Assembly: GCA_010093515.1 (NCBI GenBank)
Contig: MU001671.1
Location: 590,064-613,052 of the forward strand
Direction: 5' to 3'
DNA from: Lineolata rhizophorae
Lineage: Eukaryota > Ascomycota > Dothideomycetes > Lineolatales > Lineolataceae
DNA length: 22,989 nucleotides
Shown: in pieces, positions 1 to 10,048 of the stretch
Numbering within the stretch: position 1 is the first letter of the stretch
Layout of the letters: each line of letters begins with the position of its first letter
Notes under the pieces: generated by a model
The model's database searches: none
The model's input: only the letters and a program-made list of their open reading frames with translations
What the model was told of the DNA's origin: nothing
Position numbers and translations under genes: made by a program

Positions 1-1029
1 GCCTTTGAGTCGCTCCGTCGCGTCGGTCCTTTAGCGTTGATCGGTGGACTCTGTATGTAGCTGCGGCGCGTCGTTCGCTCTGGATTTGGCCAGTCTGGAG
101 AGCAGAGAGGGCAAGCTGTATTCTAGCTTCGTGAGAGGACGATTCTGCGTAGGTAGCTAGACTCATAGTAGTTGAGATGATTTTTAGTGGGGGCTTGGCA
201 AAAGTGGTCGGCTCGCTTGGGTGGTCGGTTCGCTTGTGAAGTACGTTATAAGAGGATTATAGATCGGGCATGTACTACGGACTCCGTGAAATGAGTTGTG
301 TTACTCTGTACATCATCTCTAAGTCTCTAAGAGAATTAGAATTTGGATACACTTGCGCACGAATAATGGCAGACTTGCACGCGAATAATGTCACGACCTG
401 TCTGTACCTTTATTCGCTGTACGGAGTCTGTACGGGCCTACTAAGGCTACGCCGGCTCTACGTCATCTCTGTTAGAGCTACGCCGTCTATATTAGAACTA
501 GGCCGGCTCTACGCTATCTTAATTACGGCTACGCTAGCCCTATTATAGCGGCGCTACGGCCCTCCTATAGAAATACTAGTAGCGCCACGCTCTACTAGAA
601 ATTTCGCTTCGATTCTGTTCTATAGACTCGAGGCTAAGTTCTGTTAGAGAAGGTATAATTTCTTTGCGTATTTACGTATATTTATAGCCCTCTTCGTAGC
701 TTTCATCCTGTGCTTTTCGCTCTATACGCTAACTACCTCCTCTTTTCTAGGCCGTTTTGAAAAATAGAGCCCGGTTACTCTAAATCTATCTGTTCGTGCG
801 CGTTCGTTGAGCGAGGTTAGTCCGGGCCTCGCCCGTATATAATCGACATCGTAGCGGTAGTACTCCGTACGACGGATCTATTAGAGATATCCGGGCTAAC
901 TACCCCGGGCGGCGCGCCGCAGGTACTTCAAGCTTCATATTAACTCCATTATTCTCGCATTCAAGCAGCATCGCGCTTGACCGCGTCGCTGGGTCGACAT
1001 CAATGTAGGTGACTTGGGGGGTCCGTCAG
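1..1029. repeat. Gene-free, TpA-rich, RIP-like decayed sequence
   Basis: No coding region can be supported here. The part from about 430 to 720 is very rich in TpA (roughly 27 in the 170 bases from 436) and almost without CpA or TpG, while CpG remains common. That is the dinucleotide bias expected after repeat-induced point mutation of a repeated element in an ascomycete. Short imperfect repeats are visible, for example the 12-mer GCCGGCTCTACG at 451-462 and again at 502-513. The original element cannot be identified. The last 100 bases lead into the kinase pseudogene. Confidence 0.55.
451..513. repeat. Short degenerate direct repeats (GCCGGCTCTACG)
   Basis: The 12-mer GCCGGCTCTACG occurs exactly at 451-462 and 502-513, 51 bases apart, inside a longer stretch where CTACG, CTAG and TTAGA words recur with small changes. 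This could be a decayed tandem repeat or simply the low sequence diversity left by RIP. Confidence 0.5.
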
Positions 1030-2614
1030 ATGTTCCCATGTCCATCCTCCGCCCGGACTCTCTTCTCTACGGCTAGAAGTCTTTATAGTTTCTGCAGCCG
1101 GGTAGCTATGTTTTCTAAGTTCGTCTCTCGAAATAGGCGCAGCTTTGCACAAGCGACAGCTGCACCAAAATCCCTCCCCCTAGATGTCCTAATTGAAGAA
1201 GAGTTAATTCCTGGATACGACCCCAAACGCTTCTACCACCCTAATCCTGGAGAGATTCTGGATGGAGATTTGAGTCGAAAGCAAAGATTGGATGGGGGAA
1301 CCACGTCGACGGTGTGGCTAGCGCAGGACGTAAGATGGCAATGGGGTTCAAAGCCCCTATATCGCCATCAAAATCAACGCCTGCAGATCTCATGACGGAG
1401 CGACCGCTAGGCATGAGCTCGATATATCGGACCACGTCGACAGAGCAAAATCGGATGAATCGAGGTATCGCTATGTTCGGACCGTGGAGGATAGTTGCGA
1501 AATTTCTGGGCCTAATAGATCGCATCTCTGCCTCGTTTTAGAGCCAATGAGAGAACCGATTTGGCTATTACGAAGGAGATTAGGCTCTGATAAAGTCACT
1601 CGAGATTTCCTGCCCTTTTTTAAATTGTATATCATAGTATTACTTGACGGGCTCGACTATCTATACACAAAATGCAGCATCATCCACACAGGTAAGTGAA
1701 GCATGTCGATAATAGTAGATTCGTCTTACAGTTGTGCTAGATTTAAAACTAGATAATATTCTGGTTACCTTCGGGGACAAATCAGTCATCGATGAATTCG
1801 TCCAAGGTCAAACTCAGGAACCAATGCCTCGGAAAGTGTTAGATGACTGGACAGTTTATCTCTCCTACAACGACTTTGGCCATCTCAGGCTCGTCAGAGA
1901 CACGCCTGCATTGATGAAAATATGCCCAAAAATTATAGACTTTGATTTGGCTCAACGAGGGGACGGACAAGGACTACTCATCCACCCTATTCAAGTAGAT
2001 CACTGCCGCGCTCCGGAAGTTCTCCTCCGCACCAGATGGTCATATAGTGCTGATATATGAAATTTTGGTGTTATGGTAAGATAATCTATTACGGCTGTAG
2101 CTAGAGTCTAATTATATACTGTTAGGTTTGGGATCTCCTCGCGGGGGAGGAGCTATTCCAGAAGTTTAATAGCAAAGACGGCACTTACAGCGCCCGGCAT
2201 CATTTAGCTGAAATAATTGCTCTATTGGGTCCCGTGCCGCCAGGACTTATGAAGCGAGAAAGGAACATGCGGCACTGGCAATGGGCTCTGGACGCCGTAA
2301 ATGCTAAAGGAAAGCTTTGCAATAATGGGGCTGATTTCTATGGCGGCCCCTTTTTTGACGATAATGGTGAGCCATAGTGGTCACCTGTAATCAACTTAAG
2401 TTAAAACTAATCTGTGCATGTAGGTCATTTCGTCGGCAATGACTTTGTCCCTTCAGATAGACATCTGAAGGATATCGTTCCTGAATACATCATTGATGAA
2501 GAGGCGGAGATTTTCTTGAGTTTCATGCGTAGGATGCTATACTGGCTTCCGGAGGAGCGGGCGACAGCTGAAGAGTTGCAGAACCATCCGTGGCTTGATC
2601 TTGCCAGAGATTGA
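1030..2614 (+). pseudogene. SRPK-like serine/threonine protein kinase, decayed
   Basis: Four exons can be read: 1030-1691, 1741-2075, 2126-2366 and 2424-2614, with introns of 49, 50 and 57 nt (GTAAGT..TAG, GTAAGA..TAG, GTGAGC..TAG). Kinase motifs appear in order: IPGYDPKRFYHP leader, GTTSTVWLAQD glycine-loop region, AIKI lysine, HTDLKLDNIL catalytic loop, IIDFDLAQ (metal-binding Asp), CRAPEVLL (APE) and a C-terminal NHPWL. This order and the HTD loop fit the fungal SRPK group. The reading frame is broken. A base is missing near 1265 and one is extra in the G run 1294-1298, so residues between are read out of frame. An extra C in 1354-1357 shifts the frame again. TGA at 2058-2060 stands where the conserved Trp of the W-N/S-x-G motif should be. 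The start is ATG 1030, or ATG 1108. A sequencing error could explain one lesion but hardly all four. Confidence 0.85.
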
Positions 2615-2940
2615 ATGGGCTCCAAAGCTGTAAGAATTAATAAGTGAAGACCCAGAGAATAAAAATTGTCAGGTCTTGAACCATAGGCATGGTCTATGAG
2701 CGTCGGAAACTTAGATGCGACTGAATCACAAGCAAATGCCAAATACAGGAAAGGGAGATCTCTACAAAGGTGGGATCTAGGAGAATATGACCGTCCTGAG
2801 GCATCTCCGTTTTAAGTACGTGACTGTCAGCCTAAGTCAAGAACGATTTACATCGCAATATCGATAACGTCTTCGCTGGGACAATGATTTACTGCAGGGG
2901 GTGATAACAGAAATTTCACGAACGTCATATGTCAAAGAAT
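2615..2940. other. Intergenic or decayed 5' part of next pseudogene
   Basis: This stretch lies between the two kinase-fold remnants. No open frame of useful length or recognisable domain is seen. It may hold the lost N-terminal exon(s) of the phosphotransferase pseudogene, but I cannot align any part of it. Confidence 0.4.
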
Positions 2941-2952
2941 GATTTGCTGTAG

Positions 2953-3586
2953 GTACTGGACTAAAGAGACTTGCTCTTAACAATCAACGGTATTCCTGTA
3001 TAACAATGCCTCGAAGACATAACGACTGGCCTAATATGGACTAGGTTTTCTGCACTGTCATGGAACAGGTTGCTCGTGGAGGAACAAAAAAGGGCATCCT
3101 GTCGCGATGACATAGAACACAAGATGAAGCTTTTCTCTGTGACGCCACCCTTTCGTTTCGCCAAAATCATGCTCCATCTTTCCAACAATGTTGAAAAGCT
3201 GGTTTCTTGTTCTCACCCTCTGGTCCTTGCACATGACGACCTCTGCGAGATGAACATACTAGTTCATCGCGAGACAGGACGTCACAGGAATTATTGACTG
3301 GGCCAATGCCAAAATCAAACCCTTTGGTCTTGCTCCATTGGGAGTAGAGAATATGTTAGGGTATATAGGCGGCGAGGGTTAGCATTGTTTCAATAATTAT
3401 GAGCAGTTGGAAAACATATTTTGGACAGGATTCAAGGAAGTCAAAGAAAGGATAAGATTAGCAAGGCGGGTGGGAATTGCTTTACGCTATGGTTATCAAC
3501 GGGATGATGTAGACGGACAGAGGCCTCTCTGAGGGAACGACCCATCTGTGAAGTATCTTACAGCCTTCATTGACACCAATGGTTGA
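2953..3586 (+). pseudogene. APH-like phosphotransferase (choline/aminoglycoside kinase fold), decayed
   Basis: Frame 1 from 2953 to about 3286 and frame 2 from 3287 to 3586 together give the C-terminal part of a fungal APH-domain protein. Visible are WTRFSALSWNRLL, IEHKMKLFS, the catalytic loop HDDLCEMNILV (HxDxxxxN) and the metal-binding IIDW followed by NAKIKPFG, then YEQLENIFWTGF. Members of this fold transfer phosphate from ATP to small molecules; the substrate here is unknown. Breaks: TAA at 2962, TAA at 3001, a frameshift at about 3286, TAG at 3380 in place of a Trp codon, and TGA at 3530. A TAG at 2950-2952 just before the readable part could be an intron acceptor. The N-terminal lobe is missing or unrecognisable. 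It is a dead gene unless the assembly is badly wrong. Confidence 0.75.
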
Positions 3587-3918
3587 TTAGGGCGGTAGCT
3601 CGCAGGCGGGGTGCCGGGTGGCTAGAGCTCGAATTGTTCTAAGTTTAGACCGGGAACCCCTAGACTCGTATATTGGCGATCTCTCATTGGTTAATCCCCA
3701 CAAAAGGGGAATTTCACGCATCATTTCATTCAAGCCATCATCACCATCTCTAAGACATTTAATATGCCGAAGGATTTTGCCAAATTTCATAAAGTGTTAC
3801 TCCCGTATACAAGACGTATAATAGGGAACGAAAAGTACAGTCATGCGCAACTGAATACTCGTTCGATATTTCGGCAACTTCGCACTGAGCAACCTCACTT
3901 AAGCCGATATCCTCCACG
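3587..3918. other. Intergenic, upstream of the cysteine-rich gene
   Basis: No supported gene. Short open frames on both strands overlap one another and show no domain or compositional sign of coding. The right half must hold the promoter and 5' leader of the small secreted protein gene; no clear TATA box or CCAAT box stands out. Confidence 0.4.
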
Positions 3919-4441
3919 ATGTTCAACGTCCTCTTTGGCTTCATCTTCGCCTTTTCGGCGGTAAGTCCCAAAACGACGAAAAGGATTAAATTTTCCGAGG
4001 GCCGATATTCCTCCTCGGGGTTGCCGATGGCCCACTAAACGCGCTCTTCACTTACTGAGAACGCAGACAATGTCACTCGCCACCGCCGCAACCAACACAA
4101 CCTCGGCGATACCCTCGGTCACGCCCACCGCGGGAATGACCCTCTGCGGCAGCATCGGGTTCGGCCCATGCGAATGGTGGGAGAGCTGCGAGAAGATGCC
4201 GGGCGCCGACTGCGAGCCGTTCGCGCCGGACGATAGCTGTGTCGGCGCGTGTGCGCGGCGCGAACCCGTCGAGTGCGGCTCGCGGGGCCTCCCTGGTTGC
4301 GATTGGGGCGCGGGAGAACGGTGCGTGCAGGCGCCGTGGATGGCGTGCGGACCCGAGAGTGACTGCGGGGGCCTTTGCGTGACGAAGTGGGACTTGCCGG
4401 ATGAGGAGAGGATCACAGCAAGAGATGGGTTGAGGGCGTAG
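3919..4441 (+). CDS. Small secreted cysteine-rich protein with duplicated six-Cys module
   Basis: Two exons: 3919-3960 and 4067-4441, joined across a 106-nt GTAAGT..CAG intron with a CTAAAC branch-like site, giving 138 aa. Residues 1 to about 22 look like a signal peptide (hydrophobic VLFGFIFAF), followed by a Thr/Ser/Pro-rich spacer to residue 39. The mature part has 12 cysteines at 41, 49, 55, 63, 72, 76 and 84, 92, 100, 108, 114, 118. The two sets of six form an internal repeat: each begins CGS, has a C-[E/D]-W step, and ends D-[S/D]-C-x-G-x-C. The spacings are 7-5-7-8-3 and 7-7-7-5-3. No transmembrane segment or GPI signal follows. Size, secretion signal and even cysteine count are those of a candidate effector or small wall or defence protein; function is unknown. 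The first exon holds only the start of the signal peptide. The opposite-strand open frames here are shadows. Confidence 0.8.
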
Positions 4442-4818
4442 GATGGACGATGGTTTGAATGTGTGTGGCGTAGTTTGGCGGCTCTGGTTTTTTCCATTGT
4501 TTGACATTCAAAAAGCAGCTTTCACGGCGATTTTGCTTAGCGGTTGGCTAGAAATGGTTCGGTTTTCTCGGATCGTCCACACTTGGAACGTATAGCCAAA
4601 GGCGTGAAATGGCATCCATGTCTTGATGTCGCCGTTTGGCTTTGACGTATTCGCCATGTTCTCTCGTGGTACCTGCATGATCACGGACTGGGGCTAACTT
4701 AGGATCATCTGGAGCAAAGAGAGTTGAAGAGCGTATAGTAAATTTGTGACGCATATTGAGTTTGATTCCACAAGTGCTGGTTGGAGGCTCAGCTTATTGT
4801 AGGGAGTTTGTTCCGGCG
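4442..4818. other. Convergent intergenic region (shared 3' ends)
   Basis: This stretch separates the stop of the cysteine-rich gene (plus strand) from the stop of the 8-TM protein gene (minus strand), so it must contain both 3' UTRs. I see no clear polyadenylation signal and no gene. Confidence 0.5.
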
Positions 4819-7076
4819 TCAAGTCTCCTCGTCACGAACTGCGGAGCCCTTAGAATGATCATCTTCGGCCTGCGGCAATTTTCGGCGCCGAATTTCTGTC
4901 AGTTCTAGTCCTTCATATTCCATTTCATCCCTCATGGTTTCACTCTTGGATTCCGCTACAACATGATACGGTCGAGGAAGCCGATACTCTGACGCTTTTG
5001 GGATTCCAGCTGAGAGCTTGTTAGCATTTACTCTTGTTTAAGGTTGGGGTAGATAGGGAAGTGAATGAAACTGGCATGCCGGAAAGTACCTACAAATGAC
5101 GTAGTAGAGGTATTCTGCAAGGACCGGGATCCAAATAGTGACAGACACAATCTGACCGAAGTTCCAGCGCGAAAAATCCACAGCATTAGTGTCGTCGAAG
5201 GTTGGTCGCACAACGCGCGATATGCCGACGAAGAATAGACCGAACACGTAGAGAAAACCGATTTCGATGGCCAAAATAACCAGCCTTGTCCCGGCAGCAT
5301 ACACACCCTCGGCCGTATCGAGACCAAAAAGATGGAATAGTTCGAGCGACGGCGTCTCCCGGATCAAGCTTTCCCAGGTATTCCAGATCGGCCAGCTCAT
5401 CACATAGAGCGCAAGCCAGCGGATGCTGCTCACCTTTATGTGGTTGCCGTAACCATCTTTCCAACTCACGACGCGCCACAGGTCGAAGAACAGAACCATA
5501 ACTAGCGTTAGGCAAAACCCCAAGACAGTCGCGCCGTCGTCAAGCGTAGATGCCAGACCTCTGCCACAAAACACTGTCGGGAAAGAATTCCAGCCACATT
5601 GCTCCACTGGATCGACGAGTATCATGGACTCATCCGGATCCTTCGCAACGAATAGCGTTGCAGCGGAGACAATGACAGTCACCGCAGTGATGAAGAAGAC
5701 GTACCACGATCGCAACCCTTCTCGGTGCAGACAGAACAAGACAAAAGAAGTTGGGAGGAAGCCACTAATGGCAATGTTGCGAATGAGGACGGCGTTGTTC
5801 CACAACTGCAGCAAGCTCTTGGCTTCTAGGAATTGTGGTTTCCCCTTCAAGGCAAGCAAAGCTCCGATCTGAACAGCCAACATAAAGAAACATTGTGCCT
5901 TTTGGAACTCTACTAGAGCAGCAATTACAGCTATGGGCTGTCTAGACATTTCGAGACGGAGTCTGGCTGCTTCGGCGACATACCACGGCTCCTTGGCGGC
6001 CTCGGAGATCCAGGCCCATGTCGATTTCATGGATCGTGCGGTCCGTTTTGTCATTAGCACTAGCGAAGCCAGTATTTGGTGTTCGGATTGTTCTAGGCGT
6101 TCCTGAAAGCCTCGTGCTCTAGACTCGTGTTTTTCTAGTTTGATGCATGAGATCTTCGAAAAAGTAGACTTCAATCCAGTAGATATGAGACAACCAATGA
6201 AGATCGAATTCCTCGTCCAAGTCCCAAAGAGTCGCAACAAAAGCCAGGCAGAAAGAGCTATGCCACTTTGCATAAAGTAGGATATTAAAAGCTAGGAGAA
6301 ATTGGGTTAACGTCAACATTCAATTTACAAAATCACACTGCTTGGATGGCAAGTTCTTACCCCAGGACCCGCAATGTCCGGGCTAGCAAGCGCGGGGACA
6401 TCCTGACAGACCCTCGGAATTGTCCAATTGAGTGGAATCTATCAAAAAGTCAGAGACATGAAAGACTAAAAAAGAGTTAAGGAACACGTGATGAGGCGGT
6501 ATCAGAAGCACTTAGGAAGGATGGATTTTATAGAATCATACGCACTGAATATTCATAGCCCATGAAACTCCCATAGGAATCGTCAAGATTTGTGGCATAT
6601 TCCGGATCGTCGCACCCATAATAGTATTTAGAATGAACGGCACAAAACGCATCAAAACACCCTGAAATGACGTTGCGTACAGAGGTCGCCACACCACTCG
6701 CGTTGAGCTCGTAGCCATAGAGCCGAGCAAGATCGGCCGCATCGTCTGTCATGTTGTACTTGGGCAACGCTTCCGATACGTACGGGTAAATGATGCAGCT
6801 GGCGAGCGTTTCGAGAGACGAAAAAACCATTGATGCATTTTGGCACACGGTTGTACAATTATGCGAGTCGCCTATGCGGCAGGCATCGTATGGTAATTCG
6901 TAGTAGAGGTTGGCGACGTCGTCTGAGAGGTCGCTCTCTGACAAGCCCCTATGTTCAAGGTCCTCCATGCTGTAACTAGCGGCGAGTACGTCATCATGTG
7001 GATTGGGCCGCAATCCGACCCGGAAAAGGGATATGTTGTAGGTATTCAGTGTCCACGGCGTAGAATCGCTCTCCAT
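4819..7076 (-). CDS. Fungal 8-TM membrane protein with Cys-rich N-terminal ectodomain
   Basis: Four exons on the minus strand: 7076-6546, 6438-6361, 6291-5094 and 5009-4819, total 665 aa. Introns are 107, 69 and 84 nt; donors GTGCGT, GTAAGA, GTAGGT and acceptors TAG, TAG, CAG all keep frame. Residues 1-203 are hydrophilic, with many cysteines and six N-glycosylation sequons (NIS, NCT, NAS, NMT, NAS, NWT), as expected of an extracellular or lumenal domain. It ends in a CQDVPALASPDIAGPG segment just before the first membrane helix. Helices lie near 205-227, 336-352, 369-391, 399-418, 456-477, 492-508, 538-561 and 580-601. A long basic/acidic loop (about 245-330) follows helix 1. The last exon is a charged 63-residue tail beginning GIPKASEYRLPRPYHVV. 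The layout resembles uncharacterised membrane proteins seen in many filamentous ascomycetes. I cannot assign transport or receptor activity. No signal peptide is evident at the chosen ATG. Confidence 0.75.
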
Positions 7077-7960
7077 CGTCTAACGACGAACCGTGAGAGC
7101 CTAAACAAAGCTCGTCAAGTCGAAAAGAATACAGGAACAAAATATCATATTTGAAGCAAGAAAGACCTCATGATCTAGCAGAAATGATAAAAGTAGGGAG
7201 TGTTGCGCAACACAGCAGGTCGGCGATCGGAGTCTCTTATAGGTACACGTCGCTGAAACACCCCTGCTACTAAGTTTAGCACGAGCGATTGGCCCCCGCG
7301 GATATACTTAGCCGCATGCAACAACTCTGTTGAAATTCTGTCCAATGATTTTTGGCCGAAGTATTCCTTTGCCCCGATGTTTGAGTCACTGTGGCGTCTC
7401 GTGGTGCTGCGCCTCCAGCTTAAGCTTAAACGCCGTACGGCTGTGCGAAATGTAGTGTGCGTACTCCACTAGTATCCAAGTTACTCCATGCGCTAGACAC
7501 GGAGATAAGCGTATTGGCATACCGAACAACATTGCTACTGAACCAGTGTCTAAAAATACAAGTTTGGATGCACCCAAATTTTACAAAAGGCCAGACTTAT
7601 TTAGCGCTGGCGACTTGAAGAATTTTTGTCCCTATTACCGTCGAATGATGAGCCCGTCCCTTTTGTTGATCAAGACCGATCCCAAAGCAAGAAACACCAA
7701 ATCATCACAGAAAAAAAAAAAAAAAAAGAGAAAGAAAATTCCCAAATCGACCGGCAAGTCTGAAGCGCCAAGATCACTGCAAAGAGACAAGAAAAAAAAA
7801 AAGCCCCATCAAGGCTTACAAGCCCTAGCAATGGTTATTGGAAGAAATCATAAAACGCCGTCCATGACGATTGAACACGGATCGAGCCAGGGAGTACCAT
7901 TAACCATGAGAAATAAGTATACCGCTTGCCTTGCCAACAGTACAAGCCCTCGTCCGCATC
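7077..7960. other. Intergenic region with homopolymer tracts
   Basis: This holds the promoter of the 8-TM gene (right-to-left reading) and the 3' end of the DUF3431 gene. The right half has an A17 run at 7711-7727 and an A11 run at 7792-7802 within purine-rich sequence. The lysine-rich open frame on the plus strand (about 7546-8067) arises from these A runs and runs antisense into the DUF3431 gene, so I do not call it. Confidence 0.5.
7711..7802. repeat. Poly(A) tracts in purine-rich DNA
   Basis: A run of 17 A at 7711-7727 followed by GAGAAAGAAAA, then a second run of 11 A at 7792-7802. The tracts lie about 160-250 bases beyond the stop codon of the DUF3431 gene. Read on that gene's strand they are T runs and could lie in its 3' UTR or terminator region. 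Confidence 0.7.
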
Positions 7961-9250
7961 TCATGAATTTTCCCACCGCGAGGACCCCTCGCCATCATGC
8001 CACTCCCTGCCGGCCTCCAAGGCACGATTCCTCGGGTCCCGGCCTCTTACAAACGCCTCCTCCTTAGCGATATCTAGCTCCTTCCTTAGGCGCTCGACCT
8101 TAGCCTCGAGGACCTTGTCCCTGCCGAGCTCTGGGACCTCGAGCTCCGAGAGCTCCTCAAGGCGGCCCTCCTCCTGCGCGTTCTGAATGGCCTCCTCCTT
8201 CTCGTGCCATTCGCGTAGCTCGCGCTCGAAGCCGCGCATCGTCTCGCGCTTCTCGAACCAGGCGTCCGACTGCCCGCGGCCGCCAAAGCAGACGCCGAAG
8301 CCGTCGCAGTAGCACACGTGCGTCTCGGGGCAGTACACGTTCTCTCCCGTGAAGACGAACTGCCAGACGTACTCCCACACGCGGCCCGAGATGTAGTCGC
8401 TCAGCGGCGTGCGCAGCAGCCAGTCGCGGTAGAAGACGTACGTGGAGCGGGGGATGGCCCGGATGCGCTGGGCCGAGAGCGCGAACTGCGCGCAGCAGGG
8501 CTGCGCCAGCACCGATGGTATCGGGTCCAGCGGGAACAGCTCGCTCCACCCCTTCGCTAGCAGCACCTCCTCCTGCTTGTTGATGTCCTCCTCGACCGTG
8601 CCCGGGTGCATCCAGGCCGGGCAGCCGGGATCCCAGTGGCAGCGTACGTTCATGTAGCCTTCGCGGACGACGCGCTCCGGCGATAGGGCGCGGATCATTT
8701 CGGCCGCGTCGTTGCCGAGCAGGTCGTCGTTGTGCCACGAGTAGCGGTGCGCGTGCATGAAGATGGCCACATCCGGGAGGTCGTCGTAGTTGTCGATGAT
8801 CCACGTTAGGTACACCATGACCTCGTGGCCCTTGTTCTTGGGCGGGTGCAGCGGCGCCGACGGGTCGTCCACGACGTATATCGCCGTCGGCACCTCGGGA
8901 ATCTCCTGCTCGATCCAGTCCACATCTTCTTCTTTTGTTCGCGGAATCACCAGCACCCGGCTGTAGTTGGAGCCCGGCGGTTTGGGCGTTCCCGGTTCGA
9001 AGACGGGCCGCGGGCGGTAGTGCGCAAGGTTGGTCTCGGCCGGAGTTGAAGTCTGGCCGGTTTGCGTCCCGGATCCAGATTCACCGGCGACGCTCGGAGA
9101 CGGGTCCGGTAGCGCCTCGCCCAGGCCGAGCGACTGCGGCAGCTCGCGCCATGACTGTCGCACGTTCGTGCTGTATGTGATGAAGAGAAGGAAGAGGACG
9201 AGAGAAAAGACGCCGAGCGCGGGTATTGATTTGCGGTAAAACGAATTCAT
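7961..9250 (-). CDS. DUF3431 family type II membrane protein
   Basis: Single exon of 429 aa. A short cytosolic N-terminus (MNSFYRKSIP) precedes one hydrophobic helix at about 9-26, the pattern of a type II Golgi/ER signal anchor. A Pro/Ser/Gly-rich stem follows to about residue 96. The globular part (about 97-325) carries features I recognise from the fungal DUF3431 family: a VLVIPRTKEED opening, TAIYVVDDP, PDVAIFMHAHRYSWHN, MNVRCHWDPGCPAW, AQPCCAQFALS and a Cys-rich end (YCPETHVCYCDGFGVCFGG). After this the chain is highly charged and likely coiled coil (about 331-400). The family has no firmly known reaction; the lumenal topology and Asp/His-rich motifs suggest a glycosyltransferase-like role, which is inference. 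The coding DNA is strongly GC-rich, hence the long shadow frames on both strands. ATG 9250 is the only start that keeps the anchor. Confidence 0.9.
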   Translation of the reverse strand: MNSFYRKSIPALGVFSLVLFLLFITYSTNVRQSWRELPQSLGLGEALPDPSPSVAGESGSGTQTGQTSTPAETNLAHYRPRPVFEPGTPKPPGSNYSRVLVIPRTKEEDVDWIEQEIPEVPTAIYVVDDPSAPLHPPKNKGHEVMVYLTWIIDNYDDLPDVAIFMHAHRYSWHNDDLLGNDAAEMIRALSPERVVREGYMNVRCHWDPGCPAWMHPGTVEEDINKQEEVLLAKGWSELFPLDPIPSVLAQPCCAQFALSAQRIRAIPRSTYVFYRDWLLRTPLSDYISGRVWEYVWQFVFTGENVYCPETHVCYCDGFGVCFGGRGQSDAWFEKRETMRGFERELREWHEKEEAIQNAQEEGRLEELSELEVPELGRDKVLEAKVERLRKELDIAKEEAFVRGRDPRNRALEAGREWHDGEGSSRWENS

Positions 9251-10048
9251 GATTCTTCGGGCGCGGAAGAAGGGGTGAGGCCACGCGAAAGAGAGGCTGT
9301 GTGAAGTCGTCCGTAGGTGGGAAGAGGATAGATTAAGGAGCGACTAGAGGAGAGGCGCCGGAGAGGCGGCGGCGCACGGAACGGCGCAAGAAGAATGCGA
9401 TTTTTGATCTCGAGAAAGGGTGCTCTTGAAGGCACGAGAGAGAGAAGAGGAATCAAAGGGGCCATCGGGGATGGGGACAGCGTTGTGAAGGAAGGGGGCA
9501 CGGCAGCGTTTGTGGCGCTAGGCTGGACTTCAGGTGGACCTGACGCGCAACCCGCCCGCTCACCAGGTATCTAATGTTGCCTTACCGTTCCCGCTACCTA
9601 CCGGGTTGGGGCGACGGCGTCCTGGACTGGACCGTGGCGGCCCCCAGTTTCGATACGAGTTGTGGTGATCAATAACAAGCACCGCGCCGCCCCTCGTGGC
9701 GTGCAGTCCGTACTGTATATACTAGTACATCGACGCTGCCGTCAGCCTCACATCCCGGAGGCCGTTTTGCTGAGCTCCCCGCTTCCCTCCCCAATTTCGC
9801 TGTTTGTCGCAGCCGTCATTTGTTTTTGCGATATTAATGCGCAGGCTGTCGTACGTACTACGCAAAACCGGAACCGGGCCCCTATTGGGTCCGCGCCTCT
9901 TCCCGCCGTCTCCGGGGCCACCGCTCCCGTCCCCCAACAACAAGGCCGCCTGCGGGCGAGGGGTGCGACCTGCAGAGGAGCGGCCCAGGTGCCCAGTCGC
10001 CGCGCAAGCTGCGAGGCCCTTCGAAAAGCTTGACCTGTGCTAGGTCTA

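Noticed and set aside
4048-4507. Two minus-strand open frames (149 and 144 aa) over the cysteine-rich gene
   Set aside because: They are shadows of the GC-rich coding strand; the plus strand has a signal peptide, a good intron and a regular cysteine pattern.
7546-8067. 173-codon Lys-rich plus-strand open frame
   Set aside because: The lysines come from A17 and A11 tracts and the frame runs antisense into the DUF3431 gene.
8157-8804. 215-codon minus-strand frame inside the DUF3431 gene
   Set aside because: It overlaps the conserved DUF3431 frame and is His/Arg/Ala-rich, as expected from frame-shifted GC-rich coding DNA.
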